NCBI RefSeq assembly: GCF_000407165.1
Contig: NZ_KE136480.1
Location: 682,001 to 746,000 of the forward strand
Direction: 5' to 3'
Length of the DNA: 64,000 nucleotides
Source: Enterococcus haemoperoxidus ATCC BAA-382
GTDB taxonomy: Bacteria > Bacillota > Bacilli > Lactobacillales > Enterococcaceae
This document shows positions 33,790 to 42,735 of this stretch, piece by piece. Under the pieces are notes generated by a model. It made no database searches and was not told the DNA's origin. It saw only the letters and a list, made by a program, of their open reading frames with translations. Every line of letters starts with the position of its first letter. Within the stretch, counting starts at the first letter, position 1. The position numbers were made by a program, and so were the translations under genes.

Positions 33790-34713
33790 TCAATCACATT
33801 TCCTAATCGCTTCTAAAAACCACTGTCCAAATTGTTTCTCATCAACATCCACACAAACTCGACAATTCACTTCTTTACTCAAATACCCTTCTAAATCAAC
33901 CAAAGTCGCACCAGACGTCAACGTCCCTTGAGTTTCAACTGCAACATATGACTCTTTAACTTCAAACATTTCAGGCTCTAACAAATAAGCAATTACACAA
34001 CCATCATACATCTTCAAGCCAGTCTCTAAGTTACCTCCACGATAGTGTTGAAACAACTGAGCGATCATGTCTCCAGTTTTATTCATTTTCTGGATCTTGT
34101 CACAATCTTCTGGCAAGACTAATGCTTTCTCTCCAACATCTAAGCTCACCATCGTCAACGCTATCTTACTTTCAAATACGATCTTCGCCGCTTCTGGATC
34201 AGCAGCAATGTTAAATTCTGACAATACTCCATAATTCCCTCTACCTAAAGACCCTCCCATAATCACAAGTTCTTCGATTCTTTCCGCACATTCTGGATAA
34301 AGCCTAAGTAAAAGTGCAGTATTCGTTAATGGTCCGATCCCAACAATCGTCGTTTTTTCTTTAGACTCCATCAACACTTTGTACATTTCGATCACTGCAT
34401 GATTTTTTGTTAATAGTTCGTACTTAGATTCTGGAAATTCATACCCATCCATTCCAGTGCTGCCATGAATATCACTTGCATTGATTGCTTCACGTAGCAA
34501 CGGGCGATCAGAGCCAATCGCAACTGGTACTCCCTTGTCCCAAAAAGCCAACAATTTCAGCAAATTTTTTGTTACTTTATCCACACCGACATTACCTGCA
34601 ACTGTCGTAAAAAGCTTGACGTCCAACCTTTCATCAAATAACGCAGCAGCAATTGCAACAGCATCATCGATGCCAGGATCTGTATCGATGATGATTTTTC
34701 TTGGTTTCTTCAC
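33790..34713 (-). CDS. inosine/uridine-preferring nucleoside hydrolase
   Basis: A 307-aa enzyme of the IunH/Rih family. It has the N-terminal calcium site DTDPGIDDA (about 10-18), HGSTGMDG, GIGPLTNTA, IMGGSLGRGNYG, EFNIAADPEAA and a C-terminal Asp in KMYDGCVIAY. It hydrolyses ribonucleosides to base and ribose for salvage and is cytoplasmic. The start is GTG 34713, 8 nt after GGAAGGA. It is a single gene with a family A repeat directly downstream. Base preference cannot be read safely. Confidence 0.9.
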   Translation of the reverse strand: MKKPRKIIIDTDPGIDDAVAIAAALFDERLDVKLFTTVAGNVGVDKVTKNLLKLLAFWDKGVPVAIGSDRPLLREAINASDIHGSTGMDGYEFPESKYELLTKNHAVIEMYKVLMESKEKTTIVGIGPLTNTALLLRLYPECAERIEELVIMGGSLGRGNYGVLSEFNIAADPEAAKIVFESKIALTMVSLDVGEKALVLPEDCDKIQKMNKTGDMIAQLFQHYRGGNLETGLKMYDGCVIAYLLEPEMFEVKESYVAVETQGTLTSGATLVDLEGYLSKEVNCRVCVDVDEKQFGQWFLEAIRKCD

Positions 34714-34802
34714 TTTATGATTCCTTCCTTTTAAACTTTAGGTACGCAAAAAAAGCAAATTCTCCCACGCTATTTTTACCTCACTAAAGCTACCCCTTTT
34801 TT

Positions 34803-34845
34803 ATATAAAAAGCGGGAAACAGAAAAAAGTGCCTGTCTTCCCGCC
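34803..34845 (-). terminator. terminator of the 110-aa gene
   Basis: On the minus strand GCGGGAAGACAG pairs with CTGTTTCCCGC, followed by TTTTTATAT. Confidence 0.8.
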
Positions 34846-34856
34846 TTCTTCTATTT

Positions 34857-35189
34857 TTAATAGTCTAATTGCTTCAAATGTAGTAAAAAAGAATCCTTCG
34901 TCAAACTTTTGATCGTATACAAACGCTCAATTTGTTTGTGGATTTTTTTATCCTCTTTTGTCGTAGGGTCAAAAACATCCAGTAACTTACCGACGCCATA
35001 TTCCACTAATATACCGATTCCACCGCTACCAACCGCAAAACCCAGTGTATCCGTATCACTTAATTGTCCCTTTTTAATTTCTGCGATAGTTTGGCTAAAA
35101 TCCCCTTCAACGATGATTTCATCTGTTTTCTTGTTTAACGCTGTTACTAATTCATTTTTTGTTCTTACCGTTACCTGCTCAAAACCCAT
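34857..35189 (-). CDS. conserved hypothetical protein, 110 aa
   Basis: A cytoplasmic 110-aa protein with a short Gly-rich hydrophobic patch (GFAVGSGGIGILVEYGVG, about 50-67) that is probably too short and glycine-rich to be a standard membrane helix. A charged segment (TTKEDKKIHKQIERLY) follows. I do not recognise a domain. The ATG at 35189 has AGGAGG 8 nt upstream; an in-frame ATG 21 nt further up overlaps that site. It is a single gene with its own terminator. Confidence 0.7.
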   Translation of the reverse strand: MGFEQVTVRTKNELVTALNKKTDEIIVEGDFSQTIAEIKKGQLSDTDTLGFAVGSGGIGILVEYGVGKLLDVFDPTTKEDKKIHKQIERLYTIKSLTKDSFLLHLKQLDY

Positions 35190-35244
35190 CTCAAAAACCT
35201 CCTTTTTCAATTATTATACGCTATTCCTATTTTTTTACTAGTGG

Positions 35245-35372
35245 TAATTGAGGCTGAAAAAAAGGGTGTGGGACAAAAGTAAACAGTACTTTTGTTTCAC
35301 ACCCTAAATACGAATAAACGGTGGGAGCAGAAGCAACCCCCTTCGGAAATAAGCTCCTGTTCCAACCTCTTC
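35245..35372. repeat. family A repeat with mprF terminator
   Basis: GGGTGTGGGACAAAAGT pairs with ACTTTTGTTTCACACCC and on the minus strand ends in TTTTTTTTC, a strong terminator for mprF. It is followed by GAATAAACGGTGGGAGCAG and CCTTCGGAAATAAGCTCC, a shortened family A tail. Confidence 0.8.
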
Positions 35373-37968
35373 AAATGTTCTCCCCGATCATTACCTCTTC
35401 CACCAGAGAAGCGGCTTTGCCTTTCCCTCGCTCAACCAATAATGCTAGTTGAATAAAAGCAAACAGCACATTACTTTGCTTGGAATAAGCAAAGTACCTA
35501 GACTCCCAGTTTGTCACATAGTGTTCTTTTTCTTTTCGCGTATCTTTAAATCCATATACCTGATCGCCATATTTATAAAATATATTGATAAAACGCTCAT
35601 TTAAAAATGAATACTTCGTTTCACCAACATTCGATAGCGGAGCCGTTCCTAGATCAATCGTATGATAACCTCGCTCTTGATATTCCGCAATGAAATGAGC
35701 TAGCAAGAAATCGGTAACCTGCTTTGGAGCCATTTCAGTATAACGTAATAAGTCATAAGACATTTCTAGATTTTTAACAATTGGCTTAGCGGTAATAAAT
35801 CCAACTACTTCATGCCGTTCATTTTTCATGATGCCAATATCGCTTAACATGAGATACTCTCTATCAAAATGACCACCGACAAAATTCCGTTCCCGAGCAT
35901 TCCCGAGCCACTCCTCTGATACACGAGCTAACGCTTGAAAGAGCTCGTCTGAAACAGGTTCGTGATACATCCTAAATGTGTATCCTAAATTATTTAAATG
36001 CTTTAACTCCATACTCTTTGTCACTAAAGAAATCGATTCCGAGTTGCCATGAGCAAGATCAACGATTCCTTCTTCGCCAACCTTCATAAAATTAAATCCT
36101 AAATCATGAAGAACCATTGTGTATGTTTCACTAACACGGTAAAATGCCGCTTGATACCCAAGTAAGTCGGCAGCATCCATAAAAGCTAATGTGGCTTGAG
36201 CCCATTTTTCTTTATTGCCGATTGGATCAGCTAAAACAAAACACTTATTGCCTTTGATTTGATAAGCAAATAGGACTTCATCTTCATTTTTTTCCTGGTA
36301 GTAGTAATAAGAATAATTTTTCAAATACAGCAGATGACTCCCTTGTGTCCCCCCATATTTATCGATTAGCGCCGTTAAACGAGCTTCATGATAAGACTCA
36401 CCTAAACTTTTTGTCGTGTCTGCTAAGTACTGATATAGCGTAATCAAGCCGATCATCGAAATACCCAACCCAATCAAACCAGAGAACCAAACATCATCTG
36501 ATGGAAAGAGTAAAAACATATGCGGAAGCGGTCCTGTTTTATCCGGATGAGAACTATAATACCCAGCTACTGCATAAATAATAAACAAGAAACTAAACAA
36601 AACACTATCAACAGAAAGTGCTCCCCAAGAATAAACAAATTTTTCTCGGTAAAACTCTTTTCTTGCTAAAAAAACAGCTGAAAGAATTACGAGATACACT
36701 AAGATCAGCTGCCAAGAAGACGTTCTAGAAACCGTATTAACAATCCCAAAAATCAACAACCCAATCGTTGGCCAATACGCTTTTTTTACTTTCATAGAAA
36801 TCCCTCGAGCAAGCCCTAACAATAAAAATCCGATCAACATATTGAAGGTTTGATCTAAAAAATCAAAAGAAAACGGCAATAAAAATTTAAACAATCGACT
36901 AACATTCGATAAGTTGGTGATCGTTGAAAGCAAAACCATCATAATCCCCGCAAAATAAAGAGCTGCTACTAATATGAAGTGCGCCACTTTTTGCGAGAAC
37001 ATTCGTGGTAAATTATCTAAAAATCGATTGATTTTGATCCCTGTTTGATGAATAAATAAAATAATTCCAGTAATAAAAGGCAAGACGTAATAAAATAGAC
37101 GATAATATATTAGCCAAACAACTGCAGTTGATTGCCCCACGCCTAATTGTGCTAATCCTAAAATCATCAATACATCAAAAGTTCCCATACCACCTGGCAC
37201 CATTGTCAGCATGCCGATCAAGGTCGCAATCACAAACATTGGATACACCGAAAGCAGCGATACATCGACTTTCATCAATGCTCCTACACTTAAAAAGACA
37301 AACATCGCACCTAACCACTGCCCAAGCGAAGCCCCAAATAGAAGATAAATACCTTTCGGGAAAAAATCTTTAAACAACGTATATTTTTTTAATTGAGTAA
37401 ACAGCAATAACGCTGGCGCAATAAAACTTCCAGCAAGCAGCCACACCCAATACTCTCGAAACAAACTATCCGGTCGAATAAAAAAGACATCAATAAATGC
37501 AACAAATGATAAAATAGATAGACCAGAAATCATAAACAGTGCAACTTTCGAAACCGTGGCTACAACTTTTTTACGCGGCGCGTCTTTTCCATAAAAATTA
37601 GCCCGTAACGTTGCGCCCACCACACCGCCAAATCCAGCGAGATTATTGATCGTATTCGTGACCCAAGCAGAAACAAACCATTCCCAACGATTCATTTTTG
37701 GCTTACCTTGCTCCTCCAATACTTTTACGACCACTAAGTCGTATAAAAGCATCGGCAATACACCAATAAATCCGGCTAAAACCATTCCTATTATACGAAA
37801 GCGGTTCTGCTGCCCCATAGTATGAAAAACGTCCTGCCAAGTCATTCCTTGGACAATATGTGTTACCTGATTCGCAACAAAAATTAAAACCGAACCTAGA
37901 AAAATTAATTTTAATATTAAGCTGTGCTCTTTCATCCAGTGTTTTAGTTGCCTCAGTCTATTTTTCAT
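35371..37968 (-). CDS. mprF: phosphatidylglycerol lysyltransferase/flippase MprF
   Basis: An 865-aa protein. The N-terminal half has about 13-14 membrane helices (flippase part, including WVTNTINNLAGFGGVVGATL and MVPGGMGTFDVLMILGLAQL). The C-terminal GNAT-like synthase domain (about 540-845) contains VLADPIGNKE, VGEEGIVDL, FVGGHFDREY and IDLGTAPLSNVGE. MprF transfers lysine or another amino acid from aminoacyl-tRNA to phosphatidylglycerol and moves the product outward, lowering net negative charge and resisting cationic peptides. Start ATG 37968 after GGTGGTGAG. Length is typical. It is monocistronic. Confidence 0.95.
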   Translation of the reverse strand: MKNRLRQLKHWMKEHSLILKLIFLGSVLIFVANQVTHIVQGMTWQDVFHTMGQQNRFRIIGMVLAGFIGVLPMLLYDLVVVKVLEEQGKPKMNRWEWFVSAWVTNTINNLAGFGGVVGATLRANFYGKDAPRKKVVATVSKVALFMISGLSILSFVAFIDVFFIRPDSLFREYWVWLLAGSFIAPALLLFTQLKKYTLFKDFFPKGIYLLFGASLGQWLGAMFVFLSVGALMKVDVSLLSVYPMFVIATLIGMLTMVPGGMGTFDVLMILGLAQLGVGQSTAVVWLIYYRLFYYVLPFITGIILFIHQTGIKINRFLDNLPRMFSQKVAHFILVAALYFAGIMMVLLSTITNLSNVSRLFKFLLPFSFDFLDQTFNMLIGFLLLGLARGISMKVKKAYWPTIGLLIFGIVNTVSRTSSWQLILVYLVILSAVFLARKEFYREKFVYSWGALSVDSVLFSFLFIIYAVAGYYSSHPDKTGPLPHMFLLFPSDDVWFSGLIGLGISMIGLITLYQYLADTTKSLGESYHEARLTALIDKYGGTQGSHLLYLKNYSYYYYQEKNEDEVLFAYQIKGNKCFVLADPIGNKEKWAQATLAFMDAADLLGYQAAFYRVSETYTMVLHDLGFNFMKVGEEGIVDLAHGNSESISLVTKSMELKHLNNLGYTFRMYHEPVSDELFQALARVSEEWLGNARERNFVGGHFDREYLMLSDIGIMKNERHEVVGFITAKPIVKNLEMSYDLLRYTEMAPKQVTDFLLAHFIAEYQERGYHTIDLGTAPLSNVGETKYSFLNERFINIFYKYGDQVYGFKDTRKEKEHYVTNWESRYFAYSKQSNVLFAFIQLALLVERGKGKAASLVEEVMIGENI

Positions 37969-38061
37969 CTGCTCACCACCTTTGCATAGTTTAAGAGTTT
38001 TCTTTTATATGTTATCTTATAACTGGTTATTTTTCCAGTTTCGCTATTGAAATACACAAAT

Positions 38062-38098
38062 ACAGTTGTTAGACTCGGAATACAAGCCTAACAACTGT
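38062..38098 (-). terminator. possible terminator of the dhaKLM-gldA operon
   Basis: ACAGTTGTTAG and CTAACAACTGT form a stem 15 nt after the gldA stop. The downstream T content is modest. Confidence 0.45.
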
Positions 38099-38113
38099 TT
38101 CAAACAAACGATT

Positions 38114-39241
38114 TTACTTGTTCTTATACTCTTGACCAATCTTATCTGCCACAATAATCGCTGCTTTCACTTGATCTATCGTAATTGGAAATGGCATTGA
38201 GTGGATTGATTCTTCTGGAATACATGATTTTTCAGCTACCTCTGTTAGCTCAGCATCTGAGATTTCTTTCACCCCTAAATCGGCTAAACAAACAGGTAAC
38301 CCAATCGATAAAGCAAACTCCAATACCTCATATAATTCAGCTTTTGGTGCGTTTTCTAAAACCAACTGACAAATCGTACTGAACGCTACTTTTTCGCCAT
38401 GTGTTGCACCATGTGCGTCATGTAAAACGGTCAATCCATCATGGATCGCATGGATTGCAGCCAAGCCAGCACTTTCAAACCCTAAACCTGAAAGTAAAAT
38501 ATTTGCTTCGATAATATTTTCTAAAGCTGGTGTTACCACGTTATTATCTGAAGCTTCTTTAGCTTTTAGTCCGTCTTCTAAAATCGTTTCATAACATAGT
38601 TTAGCTAATGCTAATGCCGTATTCGTGCCTTTAGCCGGCGGACAAACCCCTTCACGAGCCCCACAAGGCAAACCAGCATTTACATTAGAATAAGAATTAT
38701 GCGTTGCTCTTGCCTCAAAATAAGTTGATAAAGCATCTCCCATCCCAGATACCAAGAAACGTGTTGGCGCATTCGCGATAACGACGGTATCGATCAAAAC
38801 TACACTTGGGCTTTGAACAAAGTAAGCATAATCATCAAACTGACCATCTTCTGTATATAGAACTGCGGAATGGCTTGTTGGAGCATCTGTTGCAACGATT
38901 GTTGGTACGATGATCAAGTTGTGTCCTTCAGCTACACATTTCGCTGTATCGATTGCTTTCCCACCACCAAGGCCGATTACACAATCACACTCATTTTCTT
39001 TCGCTACTTTTTGCAGGCGGGCTACTTCTACCCGTGATGCTTCTCCGTGGAAATTACTTTCAACAAAAGAAATATTAAATTTTTCAGCGGTTTTATCCAG
39101 TTTGTCTTTTACTCGTTCGACATCATCTGCGTGAGCGATCAAGAGTGCTTTTTTTCCAAATGTTGTGACAAAGTAACCTAAATTCAATAACTCATCTTCA
39201 CCTTGAACGTATTTCGTTGGACTAATAAACGCTTTTCTCAT
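38114..39241 (-). CDS. gldA: glycerol dehydrogenase
   Basis: A 375-aa iron/zinc-type polyol dehydrogenase with the NAD-binding GLGGGKAIDTAK, PTIVATDAPTSHSAV, metal-binding Asp in SGMGDALSTYFEA and His in HAIHDGLTVL and DAHGATHGEKVAF. It oxidises glycerol to dihydroxyacetone with NAD. It is the last gene of dhaK-dhaL-dhaM-gldA, so its product feeds the PTS-dependent dihydroxyacetone kinase encoded upstream. The ATG at 39241 lies 18 nt after dhaM. An extra Cys-rich insertion, GLPCGAREGVCPPAKGTNT, is seen near residue 190. Confidence 0.93.
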   Translation of the reverse strand: MRKAFISPTKYVQGEDELLNLGYFVTTFGKKALLIAHADDVERVKDKLDKTAEKFNISFVESNFHGEASRVEVARLQKVAKENECDCVIGLGGGKAIDTAKCVAEGHNLIIVPTIVATDAPTSHSAVLYTEDGQFDDYAYFVQSPSVVLIDTVVIANAPTRFLVSGMGDALSTYFEARATHNSYSNVNAGLPCGAREGVCPPAKGTNTALALAKLCYETILEDGLKAKEASDNNVVTPALENIIEANILLSGLGFESAGLAAIHAIHDGLTVLHDAHGATHGEKVAFSTICQLVLENAPKAELYEVLEFALSIGLPVCLADLGVKEISDAELTEVAEKSCIPEESIHSMPFPITIDQVKAAIIVADKIGQEYKNK

Positions 39242-39259
39242 GTTTGCAAACTCCTATTC

Positions 39260-39628
39260 TCATTTTATTTTTAAAGGCGCTAACTGCTCCTTTATGACAT
39301 CAATCGGTGTATCTACTTGTAGTAATGCTGCCGCTGTATAAGCGCTCTCTACTAAAGCTGTATCAAACAGTAACACTTCTTTTTCCGTCATATCAATGGC
39401 CATTTCCAAATTCATTTTGGCACTCCCTAAATCATAAAAAGCGAACAAGGTCTGCGCAGGATTTTTTTCAAATGCATCCATGATTTTTTCAAATGAAGTT
39501 CCAACCTCACCTTGATCTAATCCTGCTGCAACAGTGATCGGCACATCTTTTGCCACTTCTTTGATCAAACGATCGACTCCTTCGCCGATTTCTTTGACAT
39601 GCGAGACAATTACTACACCATTACTCAT
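39260..39628 (-). CDS. dhaM: dihydroxyacetone kinase phosphotransfer subunit DhaM
   Basis: A 122-aa EIIA-Man-like protein. The active-site His lies in GVVIVSHVKEIGEGV, followed by AAGLDQGEVGTSFEKI and FYDLGSAKMNLEM. It passes phosphate from HPr to ADP bound on DhaL. This short form lacks the HPr and EI domains found in enterobacterial DhaM. The start at 39628 overlaps the dhaL stop by 8 nt (ATGAGTAA), so translation is coupled. Confidence 0.92.
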   Translation of the reverse strand: MSNGVVIVSHVKEIGEGVDRLIKEVAKDVPITVAAGLDQGEVGTSFEKIMDAFEKNPAQTLFAFYDLGSAKMNLEMAIDMTEKEVLLFDTALVESAYTAAALLQVDTPIDVIKEQLAPLKIK

Positions 39629-40208
39629 TGAACACACCTGCTTCCATTAAAGATTGAAAGAAATACATACTGGACATTGCGCCTGGATCAATATGACCGA
39701 TAGAACGTTCACCCACATAAGACGCGCGCCCTTTCGTTGCTGCGATCTCTTTCGTCGCTTCTACGGCGGATTCAAGTGAAGCATCTGTTAAGGTCCCATT
39801 TTTAATTGCTTCGATTGCTGGTGCCCATGCATCCAGCATCGTTTTTTCACCTGGTTTACTGTTGCCACGTTTTTCAATTCCTGTTAAACCTGCTTCTAAA
39901 ATGGGTAACGCCTCTGAAGTTGTTGCCGAAGTTTTAGCCATCTCCATCATTGCAGTTCCATAAAGCGGACCTGATGCCCCACCGACTTTGCTGATCAAAG
40001 CCATTGCCGTCAATTTGAAAATATCTTGTACTGTTTCTGGTACTTTACTCTGCAAACTTTCGCTTACAGCTTCCATCCCTCGCGCCATATTATTTCCATG
40101 ATCACCATCACCGATTGGCGTATCTAATTCACTTAAATAGTCTTTATTTTTATCGATTTTTTCTTTGAATAATTGTAGTGATTTTTTTAAATTATCTACA
40201 GTAAACAT
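39621..40208 (-). CDS. dhaL: dihydroxyacetone kinase ADP-binding subunit DhaL
   Basis: A 195-aa all-helical subunit with the Mg-ADP binding Asp cluster in DTPIGDGDHGNNMARG, then GGASGPLYGTAMM, KPGEKTMLDAWAPA and GRASYVGERSIGHIDPGA. It transfers phosphate from its tightly bound ADP/ATP to dihydroxyacetone held on DhaK. The ATG at 40208 has GGAGGAATTTAT directly upstream; longer frames lack a site. It follows dhaK by 55 nt. Confidence 0.94.
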   Translation of the reverse strand: MFTVDNLKKSLQLFKEKIDKNKDYLSELDTPIGDGDHGNNMARGMEAVSESLQSKVPETVQDIFKLTAMALISKVGGASGPLYGTAMMEMAKTSATTSEALPILEAGLTGIEKRGNSKPGEKTMLDAWAPAIEAIKNGTLTDASLESAVEATKEIAATKGRASYVGERSIGHIDPGAMSSMYFFQSLMEAGVFNE

Positions 40209-40263
40209 ATAAATTCCTCCATTTTCCAAAATATACTGATCAGCGCTCAAACTATGTCAGGCG

Positions 40264-41247
40264 TTACCAAGCAACAGTATCAACCTCTTCATTTAACGCT
40301 TCTACCCAATCATCTTCTACTTTCAACAACGTTACAGAAAGCCCCTCCATTTCTAAAGAGGTCATATAATTGCCGACTTTTGAAAACGAAACTTCTACGC
40401 CCTCAGCATCTAATAAACCCATTGCATCAGCGTAAAAAATATATTGTTCCATCAATGGCGTTCCACCTAATCCATTCACTAAAACAGCGAACTTATCACC
40501 CTTATTCCATTGAAAAGCTGCGGCTAATTTTGAAATCAATTCTTTCGCCATCTCCTTAGATGGTTTGATTTTTTCTCGTTTATAACCAGGTTCACCGTGA
40601 ATTCCGACACCAAATTCAATCTCATCATCAGCTAACACAAACCCTGGCTTTCCAACTTCTGGAACCGTTGCCCCTGTCAAAGCGACCCCAATCGTTTTTA
40701 AATTGCTCACAACCCGTTCTCCTAATGCAACCAATTCCTCTACAGAGGCACCATTTCGTGCTGCCGCTCCTAAAATTTTATGAACTAAAATCGTTCCAGC
40801 TACGCCACGTTTACCTTGAGTGTAGGTGCTATCTTCAACGGCAATATCATCATCTACAATAACTGTACCGACTTTGATATCTTCCATTTCTGCCAAATCT
40901 TTTGCCATATCAAAATTCATGATGTCACCAGAATAGTTTTTTACAACCATCACAACACCTTGTCCTTGATCAACTGCCTTGATTCCTTCAAAAATCTGAT
41001 CAGGCGTTGGTGATGTAAAAACTTGACCGCAAACTGCGGCTTGCAACATCCCTGATCCGACAAATCCGGCATGGGCTGGTTCATGACCACTACCGCCGCC
41101 GCTGATCAAAGCAACTTGTTTGCCAATTTCTTTTTGCTTCAATACGAATGTTTCTGGAACTTGTTCTATTGTTTCATGATGAGCTCGGACAAATCCTTGT
41201 ACCATTTCCGGCACTACATTTTGCGCTTGGTTGATAATTTTTTTCAT
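40264..41247 (-). CDS. dhaK: dihydroxyacetone kinase substrate-binding subunit DhaK
   Basis: A 327-aa subunit with SGGGSGHEPAHAGFVGSGML, KNYSGDIMNFDMA, VDDDIAVEDSTYTQGKRGVA and the GVGIHGEPG segment, whose His binds dihydroxyacetone covalently as a hemiaminal. First gene of the operon dhaK-dhaL-dhaM-gldA. ATG at 41247 after GGAGGGAATATC. The promoter and DhaS-type operator lie about 290-340 nt upstream, separated from the gene by a family B repeat. Confidence 0.95.
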   Translation of the reverse strand: MKKIINQAQNVVPEMVQGFVRAHHETIEQVPETFVLKQKEIGKQVALISGGGSGHEPAHAGFVGSGMLQAAVCGQVFTSPTPDQIFEGIKAVDQGQGVVMVVKNYSGDIMNFDMAKDLAEMEDIKVGTVIVDDDIAVEDSTYTQGKRGVAGTILVHKILGAAARNGASVEELVALGERVVSNLKTIGVALTGATVPEVGKPGFVLADDEIEFGVGIHGEPGYKREKIKPSKEMAKELISKLAAAFQWNKGDKFAVLVNGLGGTPLMEQYIFYADAMGLLDAEGVEVSFSKVGNYMTSLEMEGLSVTLLKVEDDWVEALNEEVDTVAW

Positions 41248-41398
41248 GATATTCCCTCCTGTTATGCCTGTGCTTTAGTGACGCCAATTTACTCTTAGTC
41301 GGACAAGCTCGTTACGCTTTTACTTTGAAACACAGTGAATGAAATAAACTGATGTTGAAAAGTACAAGGTGTAGCGAAGCGGAACGTTGTTACCATTG

Positions 41399-41519
41399 TG
41401 TTATCTAGCTCCACAAGCTAACTCCTCGGAAAAAAGATAAAATCTGATTGTGGCTAAGAACGTGACCCTCATATTTTCCTATTTTTCTGTCGGAGTTGAA
41501 CGAACTCGTTGCGCTTTTA
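41399..41519 (-). repeat. dispersed repeat family B, copy 3
   Basis: Read on the minus strand it has AAAAGCGCAACGAGTTCGTT, CAGAAAAATAGGAAAATATG, ATCTTTTTTCCGAGGAG and AGCTAGATAAC, the same order as the copies at 30409 and 30589. It occupies the long leader of the dhaK operon. A shorter related end (AGCTCGTTACGCTTTTAC) lies at 41307-41324. Confidence 0.65.
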
Positions 41520-41524
41520 TTTAT

Positions 41525-41538
41525 TGTATACGTTTACA
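41525..41538. promoter_or_regulatory. cre-like site at the dha promoter
   Basis: TGTATACGTTTACA has one mismatch to TGWAANCGNTNWCA. It overlaps the -10 of the leftward dha promoter, a position suited to CcpA repression. Confidence 0.55.
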
Positions 41539-41564
41539 ATACTCGCATATGGGAAATGTTGCAA
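41536..41564 (-). promoter_or_regulatory. promoter of dhaK-dhaL-dhaM-gldA
   Basis: Minus strand TTGCAA (41559-41564), 17 nt, TATTGT (41536-41541). The weak match and an operator directly upstream of the -35 fit an activated promoter. Confidence 0.55.
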
Positions 41565-41565
41565 C

Positions 41566-41587
41566 GGACAAACAATGAAATGTGTCC
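41566..41587. promoter_or_regulatory. DhaS-type operator
   Basis: GGACAAAC-AATGAA-ATGTGTCC. The L. lactis DhaS site, as I recall it, is GGACACAT-N6-ATTTGTCC. In the opposite orientation this sequence matches with one mismatch. It sits one base upstream of the dhaK -35, consistent with DhaS acting as activator. Confidence 0.75.
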
Positions 41588-41680
41588 GCTTTCATTTTTG
41601 TTGCACTTAAAGATTGTAGTTTTCAAATAGAATACAGCGTATAATAGAAACAGATATTATTGAAAAGGAGCAGAGGCTCA

Positions 41681-42673
41681 ATGAAGAAATTGATTAACTC
41701 CAGTGGGCAGATTCGTCAGCAATTATTAGCTGGGCTTACCTATACATATGACGACACATTAACTTGGCACACCAAGACTGGTATTGTTACTAAAAAAATG
41801 ATTTCTAAAAATAAAGTGGTTTTAATCAGCGGTGGTGGCTGCGGGCATGAACCAGCTCACGTTGGTTACATCGGTGAGAATATGCTAGATTGTGCAGTAA
41901 TGGGGGCTATTTTTGAACCACCTGCCAGCTCAGAAATTCTTCAAGCTATCGAAGAAACCTACAATGGTCAAGGCACTTTACTGATCATCAAAAACTTTGA
42001 AAAAGATTTAGCTAGTTTTTTAGAAGCTGAACGTCTGGCGAAAGCAAAAGGGTTAGCGGTCTCTCATGTGATTGTAGATGATGACTGCTCCATTGAAAGT
42101 GGCTCCTTCAAAAAAAGACGGCGCGGTGTGGCTGGAACTGTTTTTGTTCATAAAATTTTAGGTGCAGCCGCATCACAAGGAAAATCTCTAGATGAGCTCC
42201 AAGCATTAGGTGAACAGCTGATTCCTCTGATCAAAACATTAGGTGTCGCTTTTTCACCCGCCTCTCCCATTGGGATCATTCCCCAGCAGTATGAATTAGC
42301 TGAAGATGAAATGTATTTCGGAATCGGGATTCACGGAGAGCCTGGTTATCGTATCGAAACGATGCAATCTTCTGAACGAATCGCTATTGAGCTAGTAAAC
42401 AAATTAAAACAACAATACTCAAAAAAAGACCTGATCCAAGCGGCTGTACTAGTGAACGGATTAGGCAACATTCCATTACTGGAACTTGGTGTTTTTATGA
42501 ATGATGTTCAACAATTAATGGACATTGAAGACATTCAGGTAGTTTATAAACGAATGGGCAATTTTTTAACTGCTTATAATACAAACGGCCTTTCGTTAAC
42601 TTTATTAGCAATCAAAGACGATAAATGGCTGGATTATTTACGTGTTCCGACTGACGCCTTTGCTTGGAGATAA
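41681..42673 (+). CDS. dhaQ: DhaK paralogue, DhaS co-activator DhaQ
   Basis: A 330-aa DhaK-like protein with SGGGCGHEPAHVGYIGENML, VIVDDDCSIESGSFKKRRRG and GIGIHGEPGY, including the His that can bind dihydroxyacetone. There is no second dhaL beside it, and it is paired with a DhaS-like TetR gene. In L. lactis this arrangement is DhaQ, which binds dihydroxyacetone and converts DhaS into an activator of the dha operon. Identification is by homology to DhaK plus context. The ATG at 41681 follows AAAGGAG and AGAGG sites. Confidence 0.85.
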   Translation: MKKLINSSGQIRQQLLAGLTYTYDDTLTWHTKTGIVTKKMISKNKVVLISGGGCGHEPAHVGYIGENMLDCAVMGAIFEPPASSEILQAIEETYNGQGTLLIIKNFEKDLASFLEAERLAKAKGLAVSHVIVDDDCSIESGSFKKRRRGVAGTVFVHKILGAAASQGKSLDELQALGEQLIPLIKTLGVAFSPASPIGIIPQQYELAEDEMYFGIGIHGEPGYRIETMQSSERIAIELVNKLKQQYSKKDLIQAAVLVNGLGNIPLLELGVFMNDVQQLMDIEDIQVVYKRMGNFLTAYNTNGLSLTLLAIKDDKWLDYLRVPTDAFAWR

Positions 42674-42680
42674 AAAATAA

Positions 42681-42735
42681 AAAGACAATGAACAACAGCG
42701 TAAACTCCACTTACATGCTGTTATTCATTGTCTTT
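42681..42735. terminator. bidirectional terminator between dhaQ and dhaS
   Basis: AAAGACAATGAA pairs with TTCATTGTCTTT, with an inner ACAGC/GCTGT stem. It overlaps the dhaS stop. Confidence 0.75.
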
